DNA from: Variovorax sp. KK3
Lineage (GTDB): Bacteria; Pseudomonadota; Gammaproteobacteria; Burkholderiales; Burkholderiaceae_C
NCBI RefSeq assembly: GCF_001984055.1
Contig: NZ_LYVO01000001.1
Span: forward strand, 62,001-126,000
Reading direction: 5' to 3'
DNA length: 64,000 bases
The notes under the pieces were generated by a model that saw only the letters and a list, made by a program, of their open reading frames with translations, was not told the DNA's origin and searched no databases. Both the position numbers and the translations under genes were made by a program. Shown piece after piece: positions 39,329-49,026 of the stretch. How positions within the stretch are numbered: position 1 is the stretch's first letter; each line of letters starts with the position of its first letter.

Positions 39329-39733
39329 TCAGGGTCGCAGGTCGATCTGGATGGAGACCACAGGCACCGGCCATCCGGGTGCGTGGGCGCTGCTGCAGAC
39401 GATCGCGCGCTCCACGCGAAGCAATCCGGCGTCGAGCTGGGAGCCCCAGCCCGAGGCGTGCGCTGCATCGACATAGCCGATGGGACGCCAGGTCGTCGCC
39501 AACCCGAACCAGCCATCGCAGCGCAACCATGCGCACATGGCTTCCGTCGCCGACGCACGGTCGCTTGGCCGCCGAAGCTCGACAGGGGCGCCAGGCCGGC
39601 AATGATTGCGGATCACGCGCGCGTGTCGCTCTTCGCTGGTGCCTGCAAGGGGGACGCACACCGTGCGGGGTGTCCATGAAAAAGAGGCAGTCGCGCCCGC
39701 GTGGCGTTGGCCCGCATCACGATTGCTCTCCAC
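39329..39733 (-). CDS. Small HIRAN-like protein
   Basis: A 134-aa cytoplasmic protein. The core (about 28-134) resembles a HIRAN domain: VCVPLAGTSEERHARVIR, PGAPVELRRPSD, then WRPIGYVDAAHASGWGSQ in the position of the usual strand after the variable loop, and a C-terminal strand PVPVVSIQIDL. HIRAN domains bind DNA ends. The resemblance is by eye only. GTG at 39733 is supported by GGAGGAG just upstream. The stand-alone domain next to a HerA-like ATPase may indicate a DNA-related role. Confidence 0.6.
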   Translation of the reverse strand: MESNRDAGQRHAGATASFSWTPRTVCVPLAGTSEERHARVIRNHCRPGAPVELRRPSDRASATEAMCAWLRCDGWFGLATTWRPIGYVDAAHASGWGSQLDAGLLRVERAIVCSSAHAPGWPVPVVSIQIDLRP

Positions 39734-39936
39734 GTTCTCCTCCGCATGTTGCGTTGCAGCGGAGTTTAGTCGAAAGTACTACAGAAAAGGTGGCTTGCCG
39801 CGTGTGGTGCGCAGGCCTTGGCTTCCTTCGCCATGCGCCGCCGGGTCGAGTGTCGCGCTCACGACGCGTCGCGTCATGTCGCCTCACATCACGTCACGTC
39901 GAGACGCTCGAATCGATGGCTCGCATCGACTCTGGT
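39734..39936. other. Spacer with iterated CGTCA/CGTCG-like pentamers
   Basis: No gene was recognised here. Around 39850-39910 short near-repeats of ACGTC/GCGTC/TGTCG recur with a period of about five bases, just downstream of the DUF853 gene stop. Confidence 0.4.
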
Positions 39937-41481
39937 TCAGCGCCGGGTCCGCGACTTGGCCCCGAAGATCCCGCCGAGCACCCCGCGCAAGATCTCCTTG
40001 CCCACTTGCGTCCCCATGGTCCGCATGGCCGACTTGGCCATGGTCTGGGCCAGGCCGTCGCGCTTGCCGCCGCGCGGGCCGGTGGAGCCGAAAAGGATGT
40101 CGTTGAGGCTGCCCATCACGCCGCCCGATTCTTCGGTAGCTGCGGCGCCGGGCTTGCCCGCCGGCGCAGGCGATGCACCAGGCGAAGCGGGCGCATCGGG
40201 TGCGCTGGCGGCTCGGCCCTTCAGCGTCTCGTAGGCCGACTCGCGGTCTACAGCCTTCTCGTACACGCCGGCCACGAGCGAATTGGCCATCAGGGCCTGT
40301 CGCTGCGCCGCGGTGATCGGGCCGATCTGGCTGCCCGGCGGCAGCACATAGACGCGCTCTGTAATCGAGGGCCGCCCCTTCGCATCGAGGAAACTCACCA
40401 ATGCCTCGCCGACCGCCAGCTCGGTGATCGCAGCCTCGATGTCCAGCCCGGGCTTCTGCCGCATGGTGGTGGCGGTGGCCTTGACGGCCTTCTGGTCGCG
40501 CGGCGTGAAGGCGCGCAGTGCGTGCTGCACGCGGTTGCCGAGCTGGGCGAGCACGCTGTCGGGAATGTCGAGCGGGTTCTGCGTCACGAAGAACACGCCC
40601 ACGCCCTTGGAGCGCACCAGCCGCACCACCAGCTCGATGCGTTCGACCAGCGCCTTGGGCGCCTCGTTGAAGAGCAGGTGCGCCTCGTCGAAGAAGAAGA
40701 CCAGCTTGGGCTGGTCGGGGTCGCCGATTTCGGGCAATTGCTCGAAGAGCTCCGACAGCATCCACAGCAGGAAGGTGGCGTAGAGGCGCGGCGAGTTCAT
40801 GAGCTTGTCGGCCGCCAGGATGTTGATCACGCCCTTGCCGCCCTCGATCTGCATGAAGTCCGAGATGTTGAGCATCGGCTCGCCGAAGAACTTGTCGCCG
40901 CCCTGGCTTTCGATGGTCAACAGCCCGCGCTGGATGGCGCCCACGCTGGCGGCGCTGATGTTGCCGTACTCGGTGGTGAACTGGCTGGCGTTTTCGCCCA
41001 CGTGCTGCAGCATGGCGCGCAGGTCCTTCAAGTCCAGCAGCAGCAGGCCGTTGTCGTCGGCGATCTTGAACACGAGGTTCAGCACGCCGGCCTGGGTTTC
41101 GTTGAGGTTGAGCATGCGCCCCAGCAGCAGCGGGCCCATGTCGGAGATGGTGGCGCGCACGGGGTGGCCCTGCTCGCCGAACACGTCCCACAGCGTGACG
41201 GGGCAGGCGAGGGGCTCCGGCAGGTCGAGCCCGCGCTCCTTCAGCGTGGCGGCCATCTTGTCGCCGATGCGGCCCTGCTGGCTGGTGCCGGTCAGGTCGC
41301 CCTTGACGTCGGCCATGAAGACCGGCACGCCGATGGACGACAGCCGTTCGGCGATGGTTTGCAGCGTGACGGTCTTGCCGGTGCCGGTGGCGCCGGTGAT
41401 GAGCCCGTGGCGGTTGGCCAGGCCCGGCAGCAGGGCGCATTCGGTGGTGTCGTGGCGGGCGATCAGAAGGGGGTCGGCCAT
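39937..41481 (-). CDS. HerA-type ATPase, DUF853 (YjgR-like)
   Basis: A 514-aa P-loop ATPase of the FtsK/HerA superfamily. It has Walker [16 protein letters not shown] (about 27-41), the DVKGDLTG motif, Walker [14 protein letters not shown] and the sensor [18 protein letters not shown]. The C-terminal quarter is Ala/Pro-rich followed by a Gly-rich tail. YjgR-type members are common and of unknown role, possibly DNA translocation. ATG at 41481 gives the family N-terminus [11 protein letters not shown]; an earlier ATG at 41502 would add seven residues. Confidence 0.88.
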   Translation of the reverse strand: MADPLLIARHDTTECALLPGLANRHGLITGATGTGKTVTLQTIAERLSSIGVPVFMADVKGDLTGTSQQGRIGDKMAATLKERGLDLPEPLACPVTLWDVFGEQGHPVRATISDMGPLLLGRMLNLNETQAGVLNLVFKIADDNGLLLLDLKDLRAMLQHVGENASQFTTEYGNISAASVGAIQRGLLTIESQGGDKFFGEPMLNISDFMQIEGGKGVINILAADKLMNSPRLYATFLLWMLSELFEQLPEIGDPDQPKLVFFFDEAHLLFNEAPKALVERIELVVRLVRSKGVGVFFVTQNPLDIPDSVLAQLGNRVQHALRAFTPRDQKAVKATATTMRQKPGLDIEAAITELAVGEALVSFLDAKGRPSITERVYVLPPGSQIGPITAAQRQALMANSLVAGVYEKAVDRESAYETLKGRAASAPDAPASPGASPAPAGKPGAAATEESGGVMGSLNDILFGSTGPRGGKRDGLAQTMAKSAMRTMGTQVGKEILRGVLGGIFGAKSRTRR

Positions 41482-41591
41482 GAGGGGCTCCGGTCGTTGC
41501 ACTCGGGTGCAGTCTATCCAAGCCTTTCGGGGGTGCCTCCTATAATTCCGAGCCCGTACGTTGGTTCAATCAAAAGTTCCCGGAGTTGCTC

Positions 41592-41900
41592 TTGTCATCA
41601 GCCCAGTCATCCCCTTCCGCCCTCGGCGATGCGCCCGAGCAGTCCGCTCTCGAGAACGAGCTGGCCGTGCTCCTGGTCGAGTCGCTGAACCTGGAGGTCG
41701 CGCCTGCCGACATCGTGCCCACGGCGCCTTTGTACGGCGAAGGGCTGGGGCTCGATTCGATCGACATCCTCGAAGTGGCGCTCGAAGTCTCGCGCAAGTA
41801 CGGCTTTCAGCTGCGCTCGGACGACGAGCGCAACCAGCAGATCTTTCAATCGCTGCGCAGCCTCGCAGCACATGTCGCCCAGAACCGCGGCGACTCCTGA
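41592..41900 (+). CDS. Acyl carrier protein of the aryl-polyene-type locus
   Basis: A 102-aa phosphopantetheine carrier. The attachment serine is Ser56 in GLGLDSIDILEVALE. It carries the growing polyene or its aryl starter. TTG at 41592 is chosen because GGAG lies six bases upstream; TTG at 41586 in the same frame abuts the GGAG. Related loci usually have two carrier proteins in tandem; only one is here. It is the first gene of the plus-strand arm, divergent from the HerA-like gene. Confidence 0.88.
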   Translation: MSSAQSSPSALGDAPEQSALENELAVLLVESLNLEVAPADIVPTAPLYGEGLGLDSIDILEVALEVSRKYGFQLRSDDERNQQIFQSLRSLAAHVAQNRGDS

Positions 41901-41903
41901 TCC

Positions 41904-42542
41904 ATGTCCCGATGGCGCATGGCGCTCCTGCTGATCGCGGGGGTGGCCTATGCCGGAGCTTCCCATTGGATGATGCTCTTCCATGCCGCCGAGCCCTGGG
42001 CGGTCGGGGTGCTCCTCGGGCCGCTATGGCTGACGGCGCTGGGCCTGGCCGGTAGCCGCTTCGGCGGCTGGGGCCTGGCGGTGGCCGCGTTGGTGGGCGT
42101 GCTCGGCTTCGCGCTGGTGCTGCTCGGCGAGGCGGGCGACCCGAACCGGCTCTACATGCTTCAGCATGCCGGCATCAACGCGCTGCTGTGCGGCTGGTTC
42201 GGCGGCACGCTGCGGCGCGACCGGCTCTCGCTGATCGGCCAGTTCGCACAGCGCATCCATCCGCTGTCGCCCGCGATGCGGGACTACACGCGCCGCGTCA
42301 CGCTCGTCTGGACCGTGTATTTCGCGCTCATGACCGTGGCGTCGGTCGGGGTCTATGCCACCCTGTCGTTCGCGGCCTGGTCGGTGCTGGCCAACTTGCT
42401 GTCGCCCCTGATGGTGGGTGCGCTTTTCTTCGGCGAGTATCTGTTGCGCTACCGCCTGCATCCCGAATTCGAGCGCACCCGCCTGATCGACACGGTGCGC
42501 GCCTTCTACAGTGCGCCGGCCGACCCTGCGGCGCGGCAATGA
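41904..42542 (+). CDS. COG4648-type membrane protein of the polyene locus
   Basis: A 212-aa inner-membrane protein with about five hydrophobic segments (roughly 4-24, 30-48, 56-75, 130-152 and 158-178). It contains the conserved DRLSLIGQFAQRIHPLSPAMRDYTR loop, split by helices. COG4648 proteins occur almost only in aryl-polyene-type clusters, between the carrier protein and the AMP-ligase, as here. The function is unknown. Start ATG is four bases after the carrier-protein stop. Confidence 0.8.
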   Translation: MSRWRMALLLIAGVAYAGASHWMMLFHAAEPWAVGVLLGPLWLTALGLAGSRFGGWGLAVAALVGVLGFALVLLGEAGDPNRLYMLQHAGINALLCGWFGGTLRRDRLSLIGQFAQRIHPLSPAMRDYTRRVTLVWTVYFALMTVASVGVYATLSFAAWSVLANLLSPLMVGALFFGEYLLRYRLHPEFERTRLIDTVRAFYSAPADPAARQ

Positions 42543-42554
42543 ATGTGACCCGAC

Positions 42555-44249
42555 TTGAGCCCTGATCTCCTTCCGCTGCTGGTCGACCGCGATCCGGAGG
42601 CACCCCTGGCGTGGCGCGCCGGCGTGCCGGTCAGCGCCCGCGAATTCCTGTCCGACGTGGCGCGGCTCGCCTCGCAATTGCCCGACGGCGGTCCGGCGGT
42701 GAATCTCTGCAATGACCGTTATGCCTTCGCGCTGGGCCTTGCCGCGGCGTTGGTGCGGGGCCAGACCAGCCTGCTGCCGCCCGATGCCCGTCCCGACACG
42801 CTCGCGCGGCTGATCGAGCCGGGCCGCCAGACCTATGCGTTGGCCGACGACGCGGCGCTCGACACACCCGGCATGCCGCGCGTGCTGATCGACCACCGTG
42901 CGGCATCCGACCCGGACAGCGACCCGGCGCTGCCGACCATCGCGGCAAGCCTGCATGCGGTGAGCCTGCTCACGTCCGGCTCCACCGGCGCGCCGCAGCC
43001 GCACGCCAAGTCGTGGAAAACGCTGGTGGGCGACGTGGCCGCCGCTGTCGGTCGCCTGGCCGAACTGCTCGAGCGGCCCTCGCTGACCGGCCTGACGCTG
43101 GTGGCGACCGTGCCCGTGCAGCACAGCTACGGCCTCGAATCCTCGGCGCTGCTGGCGATGCTGGGCGGCGCCGCCTTCGACAGCGGCCGGCCTTTCTTCC
43201 CCGCCGACGTGGCGCAGGCGCTGGCCTCGGTGCCGGAGCCGCGTGCGCTGGTGACCACGCCTTTCCACCTGAAGACGCTGCTGCTGTCGGGCGTGGCGCT
43301 GCCGAAGGTGGAGCTGATCCTCTCGGCCACCGCGCCGCTGTCGCCACAGCTCGCGGCCCAGGCCGAGCAAGCCATGGGCGGCAAGCTCATCGAGATCTAC
43401 GGCAGCACCGAATCGGGCCAGGTTGCCACGCGGCGGCCGACGCAGAGCGAGGTGTGGCAGACCTTCGGCGAGATCCGCGTCCACGCCGAACACGACGCGG
43501 AGGGCACCGAGCGCTTCATCGTCTCGGGCGACTTCGTGCCCGAGCCGACGCCGATGGCCGACATCCTCGAACTCGTCGACAACCGGCGCTTCCGGCTGCT
43601 CGGGCGCGCCAACGACCTGTTCCACGTGGCCGGCCGGCGCAGCTCGCTGGGCTACCTCAATCACCACCTCAACAGCATCCCGGGCGTCGACGACGGCGCC
43701 TTCTGGCTGCCGGACGACTTGGCCGATGGCGTGGTTCGGCCGGTGGTCTTCGTTGTGGCGCCCACCCTCGATGCGCACGCCATCATCGCGGCGCTGCGCG
43801 AGCGGCTCGAAGCGGTATTCGTGCCGCGCCGCGTGGTGCATGTCGACGCCTTCCCGCGCGAGGGCACCGGCAAGCTGACCGCCCGTTCCTTGCGCGAGTT
43901 CGCGCTGGCGCAGCTCGCCGCCGACGGCACGCCGGTGCACCTGACGCATGACGTGCCGGAAGACCACCCGGCCTTCGCGGGCCACTTCCCCGGCCAACCG
44001 TTGCTGCCCGGCGCGCTGCTGCTGGCCGAGGTGCTGGAGGCCGCGCAGGGCGTGCCGGCCCTGGCCGCGCGGCTCGGCCCGCGGCCCACGCTCGCGGCGG
44101 CCAAGTTCCTGTCGCCGGTGCGTCCGGGCAGCCGGCTGTCCATCGACCTCGTGCCCGAAACCGCCCCCTCGCGCGGCTTGCGTTTCGAGGTGCGCGTGGG
44201 CGAGGTGGTGGCTGCCAGCGGCCGCTGGACACCCGGCCCCGAATCATGA
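42555..44249 (+). CDS. AMP-ligase fused to a hot-dog dehydratase
   Basis: A 564-aa two-domain enzyme. Residues 1 to about 455 form an adenylate-forming ligase (P-loop LLTSGSTGAPQPHAKS, IEIYGSTESGQ, and the catalytic-Lys motif REGTGKLTARSL) expected to load a hydroxybenzoate starter onto the carrier protein. Residues about 465-564 form a FabZ/ApeI-like hot-dog domain (HPAFAGHFPGQPLLPGALLL). These are separate proteins in E. coli-type clusters. TTG at 42555 is the only reasonable start. Confidence 0.85.
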   Translation: MSPDLLPLLVDRDPEAPLAWRAGVPVSAREFLSDVARLASQLPDGGPAVNLCNDRYAFALGLAAALVRGQTSLLPPDARPDTLARLIEPGRQTYALADDAALDTPGMPRVLIDHRAASDPDSDPALPTIAASLHAVSLLTSGSTGAPQPHAKSWKTLVGDVAAAVGRLAELLERPSLTGLTLVATVPVQHSYGLESSALLAMLGGAAFDSGRPFFPADVAQALASVPEPRALVTTPFHLKTLLLSGVALPKVELILSATAPLSPQLAAQAEQAMGGKLIEIYGSTESGQVATRRPTQSEVWQTFGEIRVHAEHDAEGTERFIVSGDFVPEPTPMADILELVDNRRFRLLGRANDLFHVAGRRSSLGYLNHHLNSIPGVDDGAFWLPDDLADGVVRPVVFVVAPTLDAHAIIAALRERLEAVFVPRRVVHVDAFPREGTGKLTARSLREFALAQLAADGTPVHLTHDVPEDHPAFAGHFPGQPLLPGALLLAEVLEAAQGVPALAARLGPRPTLAAAKFLSPVRPGSRLSIDLVPETAPSRGLRFEVRVGEVVAASGRWTPGPES

Positions 44250-45229
44250 GCATCGCGCAGCCGCCCGGGGCCGGTGACGCGAAGCCGCGTCAGGCCGACT
44301 GGGCGCGTGCGCCCGAGCGCAGCAACATGCTCGCGCTGCGGGTGATCTGCTGGATCGCGCTGCGCTGCGGACGACCGATCGCGCGGCTGGTGCTGCACCC
44401 GATCTGCGTGTACTTCCTGCTGTTCTCTCCCGGGCCACGGCGCAACATCAAGCGCTACCTGTTTCGCGCCATCGGCCCGCAGGCGGGCTGGTCGGACGGC
44501 TACCGCCTGCTGCACGCCTTCGCGTCCACGGTGCTCGATCGAATCTATTTCCTGCGCGGGCGCATGGACCTGTTCGACGTACGCGTGCAGGGCAACGTAC
44601 CGGTCGAGGCCGAGGCGATCGCGGGACGAGGCGCCTTCCTGCTCGGCGCGCACGTCGGCAGCTTCGAGGCGATGGGCGCCTGCAAGCACCAGAGCGGCCG
44701 GCCGAAGGAACTTCGGCTCGCCATGCTGATGTACCAAGACAACGCGCAGCAGATTACCGCGGTGCTCGACGCGATCGCGAAGCCCGGCCTGCGGCCGCAC
44801 ATCATCGCGCTGGGCCGGCCGCACTCGATGCTCGACCTGCGCGACTGGCTGGACGGCGGGGGCCTCGCCGGCCTGCTGGCGGACCGCACGCTGCCCGGGT
44901 CGGAGGAGGCGGGCCAACAGCGCGGCAACAGCGTCACGCTGCCGTTCCTGGGCCATCCGGCCGTCATCAACGACGGGCCCTTCCGGCTGGCCGCGCTCTT
45001 GCGGCGCAAGGTGTTCTTCATGGCGGGGCTCTACGCGGGGGGCGCACGCTACGATGTCCACTTCGAGCCGCTGGCCGACTTCAGCGAACGCGTGCGAGAC
45101 CCGGCCGAACGGGAACGCCTGATCCGCGCCGCGCTCGAAAGCTACGTCGCGCGGCTCGAGGCCCTGTGCCGCGCCTATCCCTACAACTGGTTCAACTTCC
45201 ATGATTTCTGGCTCGAAGATTCGCCTTGA
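44246..45229 (+). CDS. LpxL/HtrB-family acyltransferase
   Basis: A 327-aa lauroyl-transferase-like protein with an N-terminal membrane-anchoring segment (about 28-62). The active-site HX4E is read in GAHVGSFEAMGA, and GLLADRTLPGSEE matches the family's second motif. In this setting it probably attaches the aryl-polyene acyl chain to its lipid or sugar acceptor. Its ATG overlaps the ligase stop (ATGA), and the next gene begins 29 bases inside its end. Confidence 0.85.
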   Translation: MSIAQPPGAGDAKPRQADWARAPERSNMLALRVICWIALRCGRPIARLVLHPICVYFLLFSPGPRRNIKRYLFRAIGPQAGWSDGYRLLHAFASTVLDRIYFLRGRMDLFDVRVQGNVPVEAEAIAGRGAFLLGAHVGSFEAMGACKHQSGRPKELRLAMLMYQDNAQQITAVLDAIAKPGLRPHIIALGRPHSMLDLRDWLDGGGLAGLLADRTLPGSEEAGQQRGNSVTLPFLGHPAVINDGPFRLAALLRRKVFFMAGLYAGGARYDVHFEPLADFSERVRDPAERERLIRAALESYVARLEALCRAYPYNWFNFHDFWLEDSP

Positions 45230-45797
45230 GCGCTGGTGCCGCTGGCTGGTCGCGGCGCTGTGCCTCACCGCATCGTCCGCCTGGGCCCTCGACCTGCCCG
45301 AGCTCATGGGCATGCTCGCCAAGCAGAAAAGCGGCGAGGCCCGCTTCACCGAGCAGCGCTTCGTGCGCGGCCTCGAAGGCCCGCTGGACGCGAGCGGCAC
45401 GCTGAGCTTCCAGGCGCCCGACAAGATGACGCGCCGCACGCTCACGCCGCGGCCCGAGTCGATGGTGGTCGACGGCAATTCGCTCACGCTGTCGCGCGGC
45501 GGCCGCACGCGCACGCTGACGCTCGACAGCATGCCCGAGCTGCTGGGCCTGGTCGAAGCGATGCGCGGCACGCTGAGCGGCAACACGCAGAGCCTGCAGC
45601 GCTACTTTCGCAGCACGGTCTCGGGCAGCGCCGACAAGTGGGCGCTCGACCTCGCGCCCGTCGACGAGCGGCTGGCCGCTCAGGTTCGTTCGCTGCGCCT
45701 CACCGGCCGTGCCGGCGAGGTGCTGGGCGTCGAGATGGAGTTCATCGGCGGCGACCGCTCGGTGATGACCATCACCCCCACGCGCACCGCGCCGTGA
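45201..45797 (+). CDS. LolA-like outer-membrane lipoprotein carrier
   Basis: A 198-aa periplasmic protein with a signal peptide (about 1-30, WLVAALCLTASSAWA). It has a LolA-type half-barrel beginning KSGEARFTEQRFVRGLEGPL and including FQAPDKMTRRTL. LolA-like proteins in polyene loci are thought to shuttle the hydrophobic product across the periplasm. ATG at 45201 lies within the acyltransferase coding sequence. Confidence 0.85.
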   Translation: MISGSKIRLERWCRWLVAALCLTASSAWALDLPELMGMLAKQKSGEARFTEQRFVRGLEGPLDASGTLSFQAPDKMTRRTLTPRPESMVVDGNSLTLSRGGRTRTLTLDSMPELLGLVEAMRGTLSGNTQSLQRYFRSTVSGSADKWALDLAPVDERLAAQVRSLRLTGRAGEVLGVEMEFIGGDRSVMTITPTRTAP

Positions 45798-48184
45798 CGC
45801 CCGCCGCAGCTGCGCCTGGCCGCCGGCGCATCGCGCTCGTGCTGGGCATCTGGCTGCTGCTGCTCGCGGCCGGCGTCATGCTGATCGCGCGCACGCATTT
45901 CAGCGCCGACCTCACCGCCTTCCTGCCGGCGAGCCCCGACGAGCGCCAGCGCGTGCTCATCGAACAGCTGCAAAGCGGCATCGCCTCGCGCACCGTCTTC
46001 ATCGGCATCGAAGGCGGCAAGGACGCAGCGCAGCGCGCCGAGGTGTCGCGTGCGGTCGGTGCGTCGATGCGCGAGAGCAAGCTCTTCGACCAAGTCCAGA
46101 ACGGCGACACCAGCGAGTGGAAGGACTCGGGCACCTGGGTCTTCGACCAACGCTACCGGCTCGCGCCCGACATCACGCCCGAGCGCTTCACGGCCGACGG
46201 CCTGCGCGATTCGATCGTCGACACGCTGTCGATGCTCGGCACGCCCGCCGGCAACCTCATCAAGCCGCTGCTGGAGCGCGACCCCACGGGCGAGACCCAG
46301 CGCATCGCCGAAGGACTGATACCCGCGAGTTCGCCGCGCAGCGAGCAGGGCGTATGGGCCTCGCGCACCGCGCCGCGCGCGCTGATCCTGGCCACCACGC
46401 ATGCGGCCGGCAGCGACCTCGATGCGCATGCGCTCGCGCTCGAACGCGTACAGAGCGCCTTCGCCGCGGCCACGCGCGACATGGGCGGCGCCGGCCCGCA
46501 CCTTCAGATGAGCGGCGCGCCGGTCTTCTCGGTGCAGAGCCGCGACAAGATCAAGGCCGAGGCGATTCACTTGGCCATGGTGGGCGGCATCGTGATGGGC
46601 GTGCTGCTGCTGCTGGCCTTCGCGTCGCCGCGGGCGCTGGTCATCGCCATGCTGCCGGTCGCGACCGGCGTCGTCGGCGGCACGGCGGCCGTCAGCCTGG
46701 TCTTCGGCGAGGTGCACGGGCTCACGATGGGCTTCGGCAGCACGCTGATCGGCGAGACCGTCGACTACGCGATCTACTACCTGATCCAGGCGCGCGGCGC
46801 CGCGGTGCCCGGCACCGGCTGGCAGCGCTGGCGCGACATCCACTGGCCGACCGTGCGGCTCGGCCTGCTGACCTCGGTCTGCGGGTTCGCGGCGCTGGTG
46901 TTCTCGGGCTTCCCGGGGCTGGCGCAACTCGGCGTGTTCTCGCTGGCCGGGCTGATCGCCGCGGCGCTCGTCGCGCGTTACGTGCTGCCCGTGCTGGCAC
47001 CCGACGGTGCGACCGGCATGGGCATGCGGCGCCAGATGGCCCGCGTGGCCGGCGTCATCGTGCGCGCACTGCCGCGCCTGCGCTACGTCTTCGTCGCGCT
47101 CGGCGCTGCGGCGCTGGCGCTGGTGCTGTGGCAGGGCGGCCATCTTTGGCGCGCCGAACTCAGCGCCATGAGCCCGGTGCCCAAGGCCGCGCAGGATCTC
47201 GACGAGGCTTTGCGCAACGACATCGGCACGAGCGACGGCGGCACGCTGGTCGTCATCCGCGGCGCCGACGAGCAGGCGGCTTTGCGCAACACCGAGCAGG
47301 CTTCGGCCAAGCTCGAAGCGCTGGTGGACCGGGGCGAACTCGCGGGCTTCGAGAGCGTCACGCGCGTGCTGCCGAGCGAAGCCACACAGGCGGCGCGCGT
47401 GGCCAGCCTGCCCGATGCGGCCACCCTGAAAGCGCGCTTGGCCGAAGCGACCGCGGGCCTGCCCCTGCCGGCGTCCCGTCTCGAGCCCTTCCTCGCGGAT
47501 GTCGAGAAGGCGCGCGCGCAGCCGATGATTCACCGCGCCGACCTCGAAAGCGGGCCGCTGGGCGCTGTCGTCAACGCCCTGATGTTCCAGCGCCCGGGTG
47601 GCGGCTGGTCGACGCTGATCTCGCTGCATCCGGGCGAGCGCTTCGATTCCGCCCGGCTGGCGGCCGCATTGGCCGACGTGCCCGAGGTGCAGGTCGTGAA
47701 CGTCGGTGACGAACTGAGCGGGCTCTACAAGCGCTACCTGCACGAAGCCTTCGTGCAGGTGATGCTGGGTGCGCTGGCGGTGGTCGTGTTGCTGGGTATC
47801 TACCTGCGCTCGGCACGCCGGCTGATCGCGGTGTGCGAGCCGCTGCTGGTCGCGGTGCTGCTGACGCTCGGCGGCCTGGCGCTGCTGAACGTGCCGCTGG
47901 GCATCCTGCACCTGGTGGGTCTGCTGCTGGTGGTGGCGGTGGGGTCGAACTACGCGCTCTTCTTCGACCAGTTGCGCGAAACCGGCCGGGCCGACGAAGA
48001 CACGCTGGCTTCGCTGATGCTGGCCAACCTGACGACGGTGGTGTCGTTCACGCTGATCGCCATCTCGGACATCCCGGCGCTCTCGGCCATCGGCCGGGTG
48101 GTGGCGCCCGGCGCATTGCTGGCGCTGCTGCTGTCGGCCGCGTTCGCGCGCGGTCCGGTCAAGGCGCGCGCGGCGTCACGCTGA
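45794..48184 (+). CDS. MMPL/RND-family exporter of the polyene locus
   Basis: A 796-aa inner-membrane exporter with twelve predicted helices in two halves and two periplasmic domains. Visible landmarks are THFSADLTAFLPASPDERQR, GFGSTLIGETVDYAIYYLIQ (proton-path helix) and VGSNYALFFDQLRETG. Polyene loci typically carry such an exporter next to the LolA-like protein. GTG at 45794 overlaps the lolA-like stop (GTGA). Confidence 0.88.
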   Translation: MTPAAAAPGRRRIALVLGIWLLLLAAGVMLIARTHFSADLTAFLPASPDERQRVLIEQLQSGIASRTVFIGIEGGKDAAQRAEVSRAVGASMRESKLFDQVQNGDTSEWKDSGTWVFDQRYRLAPDITPERFTADGLRDSIVDTLSMLGTPAGNLIKPLLERDPTGETQRIAEGLIPASSPRSEQGVWASRTAPRALILATTHAAGSDLDAHALALERVQSAFAAATRDMGGAGPHLQMSGAPVFSVQSRDKIKAEAIHLAMVGGIVMGVLLLLAFASPRALVIAMLPVATGVVGGTAAVSLVFGEVHGLTMGFGSTLIGETVDYAIYYLIQARGAAVPGTGWQRWRDIHWPTVRLGLLTSVCGFAALVFSGFPGLAQLGVFSLAGLIAAALVARYVLPVLAPDGATGMGMRRQMARVAGVIVRALPRLRYVFVALGAAALALVLWQGGHLWRAELSAMSPVPKAAQDLDEALRNDIGTSDGGTLVVIRGADEQAALRNTEQASAKLEALVDRGELAGFESVTRVLPSEATQAARVASLPDAATLKARLAEATAGLPLPASRLEPFLADVEKARAQPMIHRADLESGPLGAVVNALMFQRPGGGWSTLISLHPGERFDSARLAAALADVPEVQVVNVGDELSGLYKRYLHEAFVQVMLGALAVVVLLGIYLRSARRLIAVCEPLLVAVLLTLGGLALLNVPLGILHLVGLLLVVAVGSNYALFFDQLRETGRADEDTLASLMLANLTTVVSFTLIAISDIPALSAIGRVVAPGALLALLLSAAFARGPVKARAASR

Positions 48185-49026
48185 TGGGAGAATCGGCGCC
48201 CATGTCTTCGAGCCCGCCAGCTTCCGTTTCTTGGCCGTGGCCGCGCCTGGTGCGTGCCAGTGCGGTGTGGCACCTGCTGGCCTTGGCGGTGGCGTTGCTG
48301 GTGCCCGGCGCGTGGCCCTGGGCGCTGGCCGCGGTGGTGCTCAACCACGCGTTGATCACCGGGGCCGGCCTCACGCCGCGCAGCAGCCTGCTCGGGCCGA
48401 ACATCACACGCTTGCCTGCCGCGGCGGTGGCACGCCGCGAGGTGGCGATCACCATCGACGACGGTCCCGACCCGGAAGTCACGCCGCAGGTGCTCGACCT
48501 GCTCGATGCGCATGGCCAGCGCGCCACCTTCTTCTGCATCGCCGAGCGGGTGCAGGCGCATCCGGCGCTGGCGCGCGAGATCGTGGCGCGCGGTCACAGC
48601 ATCCAGAATCACACGGCGCGGCATCGGCACAACTTCTCCTTCCTCGGGCCGCGCGGTTTCCACGCCGAGATCGAACGCGCGCAGCAGATGCTGCAGGCCG
48701 TCACCGGCGAGCGGCCGGTTTGCTTCCGTGCGCCGGCGGGGCTGCGCAATCCTTTTCTGGCGCCCGTGCTGCACCGCATGGGCCTGGTGCTCGTGAGCTG
48801 GACGCGCCGCGGCTTCGACACCCGCGAACGAGACGCCGCGACCGTGCTCGCACGGCTCACGCGCGAGCTGAAGGCCGGTGACATCCTGCTGCTGCACGAC
48901 GGCCACGCCGCGCGCACCGCGGACGGTCAGCCGGTGATCCTCGACGTTCTTCCCCCTCTGTTCGACCGCCTGCGCGCCGACGGCCTGCGTGCCGTGACGC
49001 TGCCGCAGGCCCTGACCGCTGCATGA
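48184..49026 (+). CDS. Polysaccharide deacetylase (NodB fold)
   Basis: A 280-aa membrane-anchored NodB-homology protein. It has one or two N-terminal helices (about 24-52), then motif 1 TIDDGPDPEV with the metal Asp pair, motif 2 HSIQNHTARHRH, and FRAPAGLRNP. It would remove an acetyl group from a glycan or lipid-linked sugar. It is unusual in a polyene locus and may act on the sugar part of the product. ATG at 48184 shares a base with the exporter stop; ATG at 48202 is an alternative. Confidence 0.83.
   Translation: MGESAPMSSSPPASVSWPWPRLVRASAVWHLLALAVALLVPGAWPWALAAVVLNHALITGAGLTPRSSLLGPNITRLPAAAVARREVAITIDDGPDPEVTPQVLDLLDAHGQRATFFCIAERVQAHPALAREIVARGHSIQNHTARHRHNFSFLGPRGFHAEIERAQQMLQAVTGERPVCFRAPAGLRNPFLAPVLHRMGLVLVSWTRRGFDTRERDAATVLARLTRELKAGDILLLHDGHAARTADGQPVILDVLPPLFDRLRADGLRAVTLPQALTAA

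Noticed and set aside
39222..39677. Alternative minus-strand frame of 151 codons overlapping the HIRAN-like gene
   Set aside because: Arg-rich, no ribosome site, no domain; the 39329-39733 frame has a strong ribosome site and plausible fold.
41541..41546. Perfect TATAAT hexamer upstream of the polyene carrier-protein gene
   Set aside because: No acceptable -35 element at 16-18 bases was found, so it was not called as a promoter, although it may be part of one.
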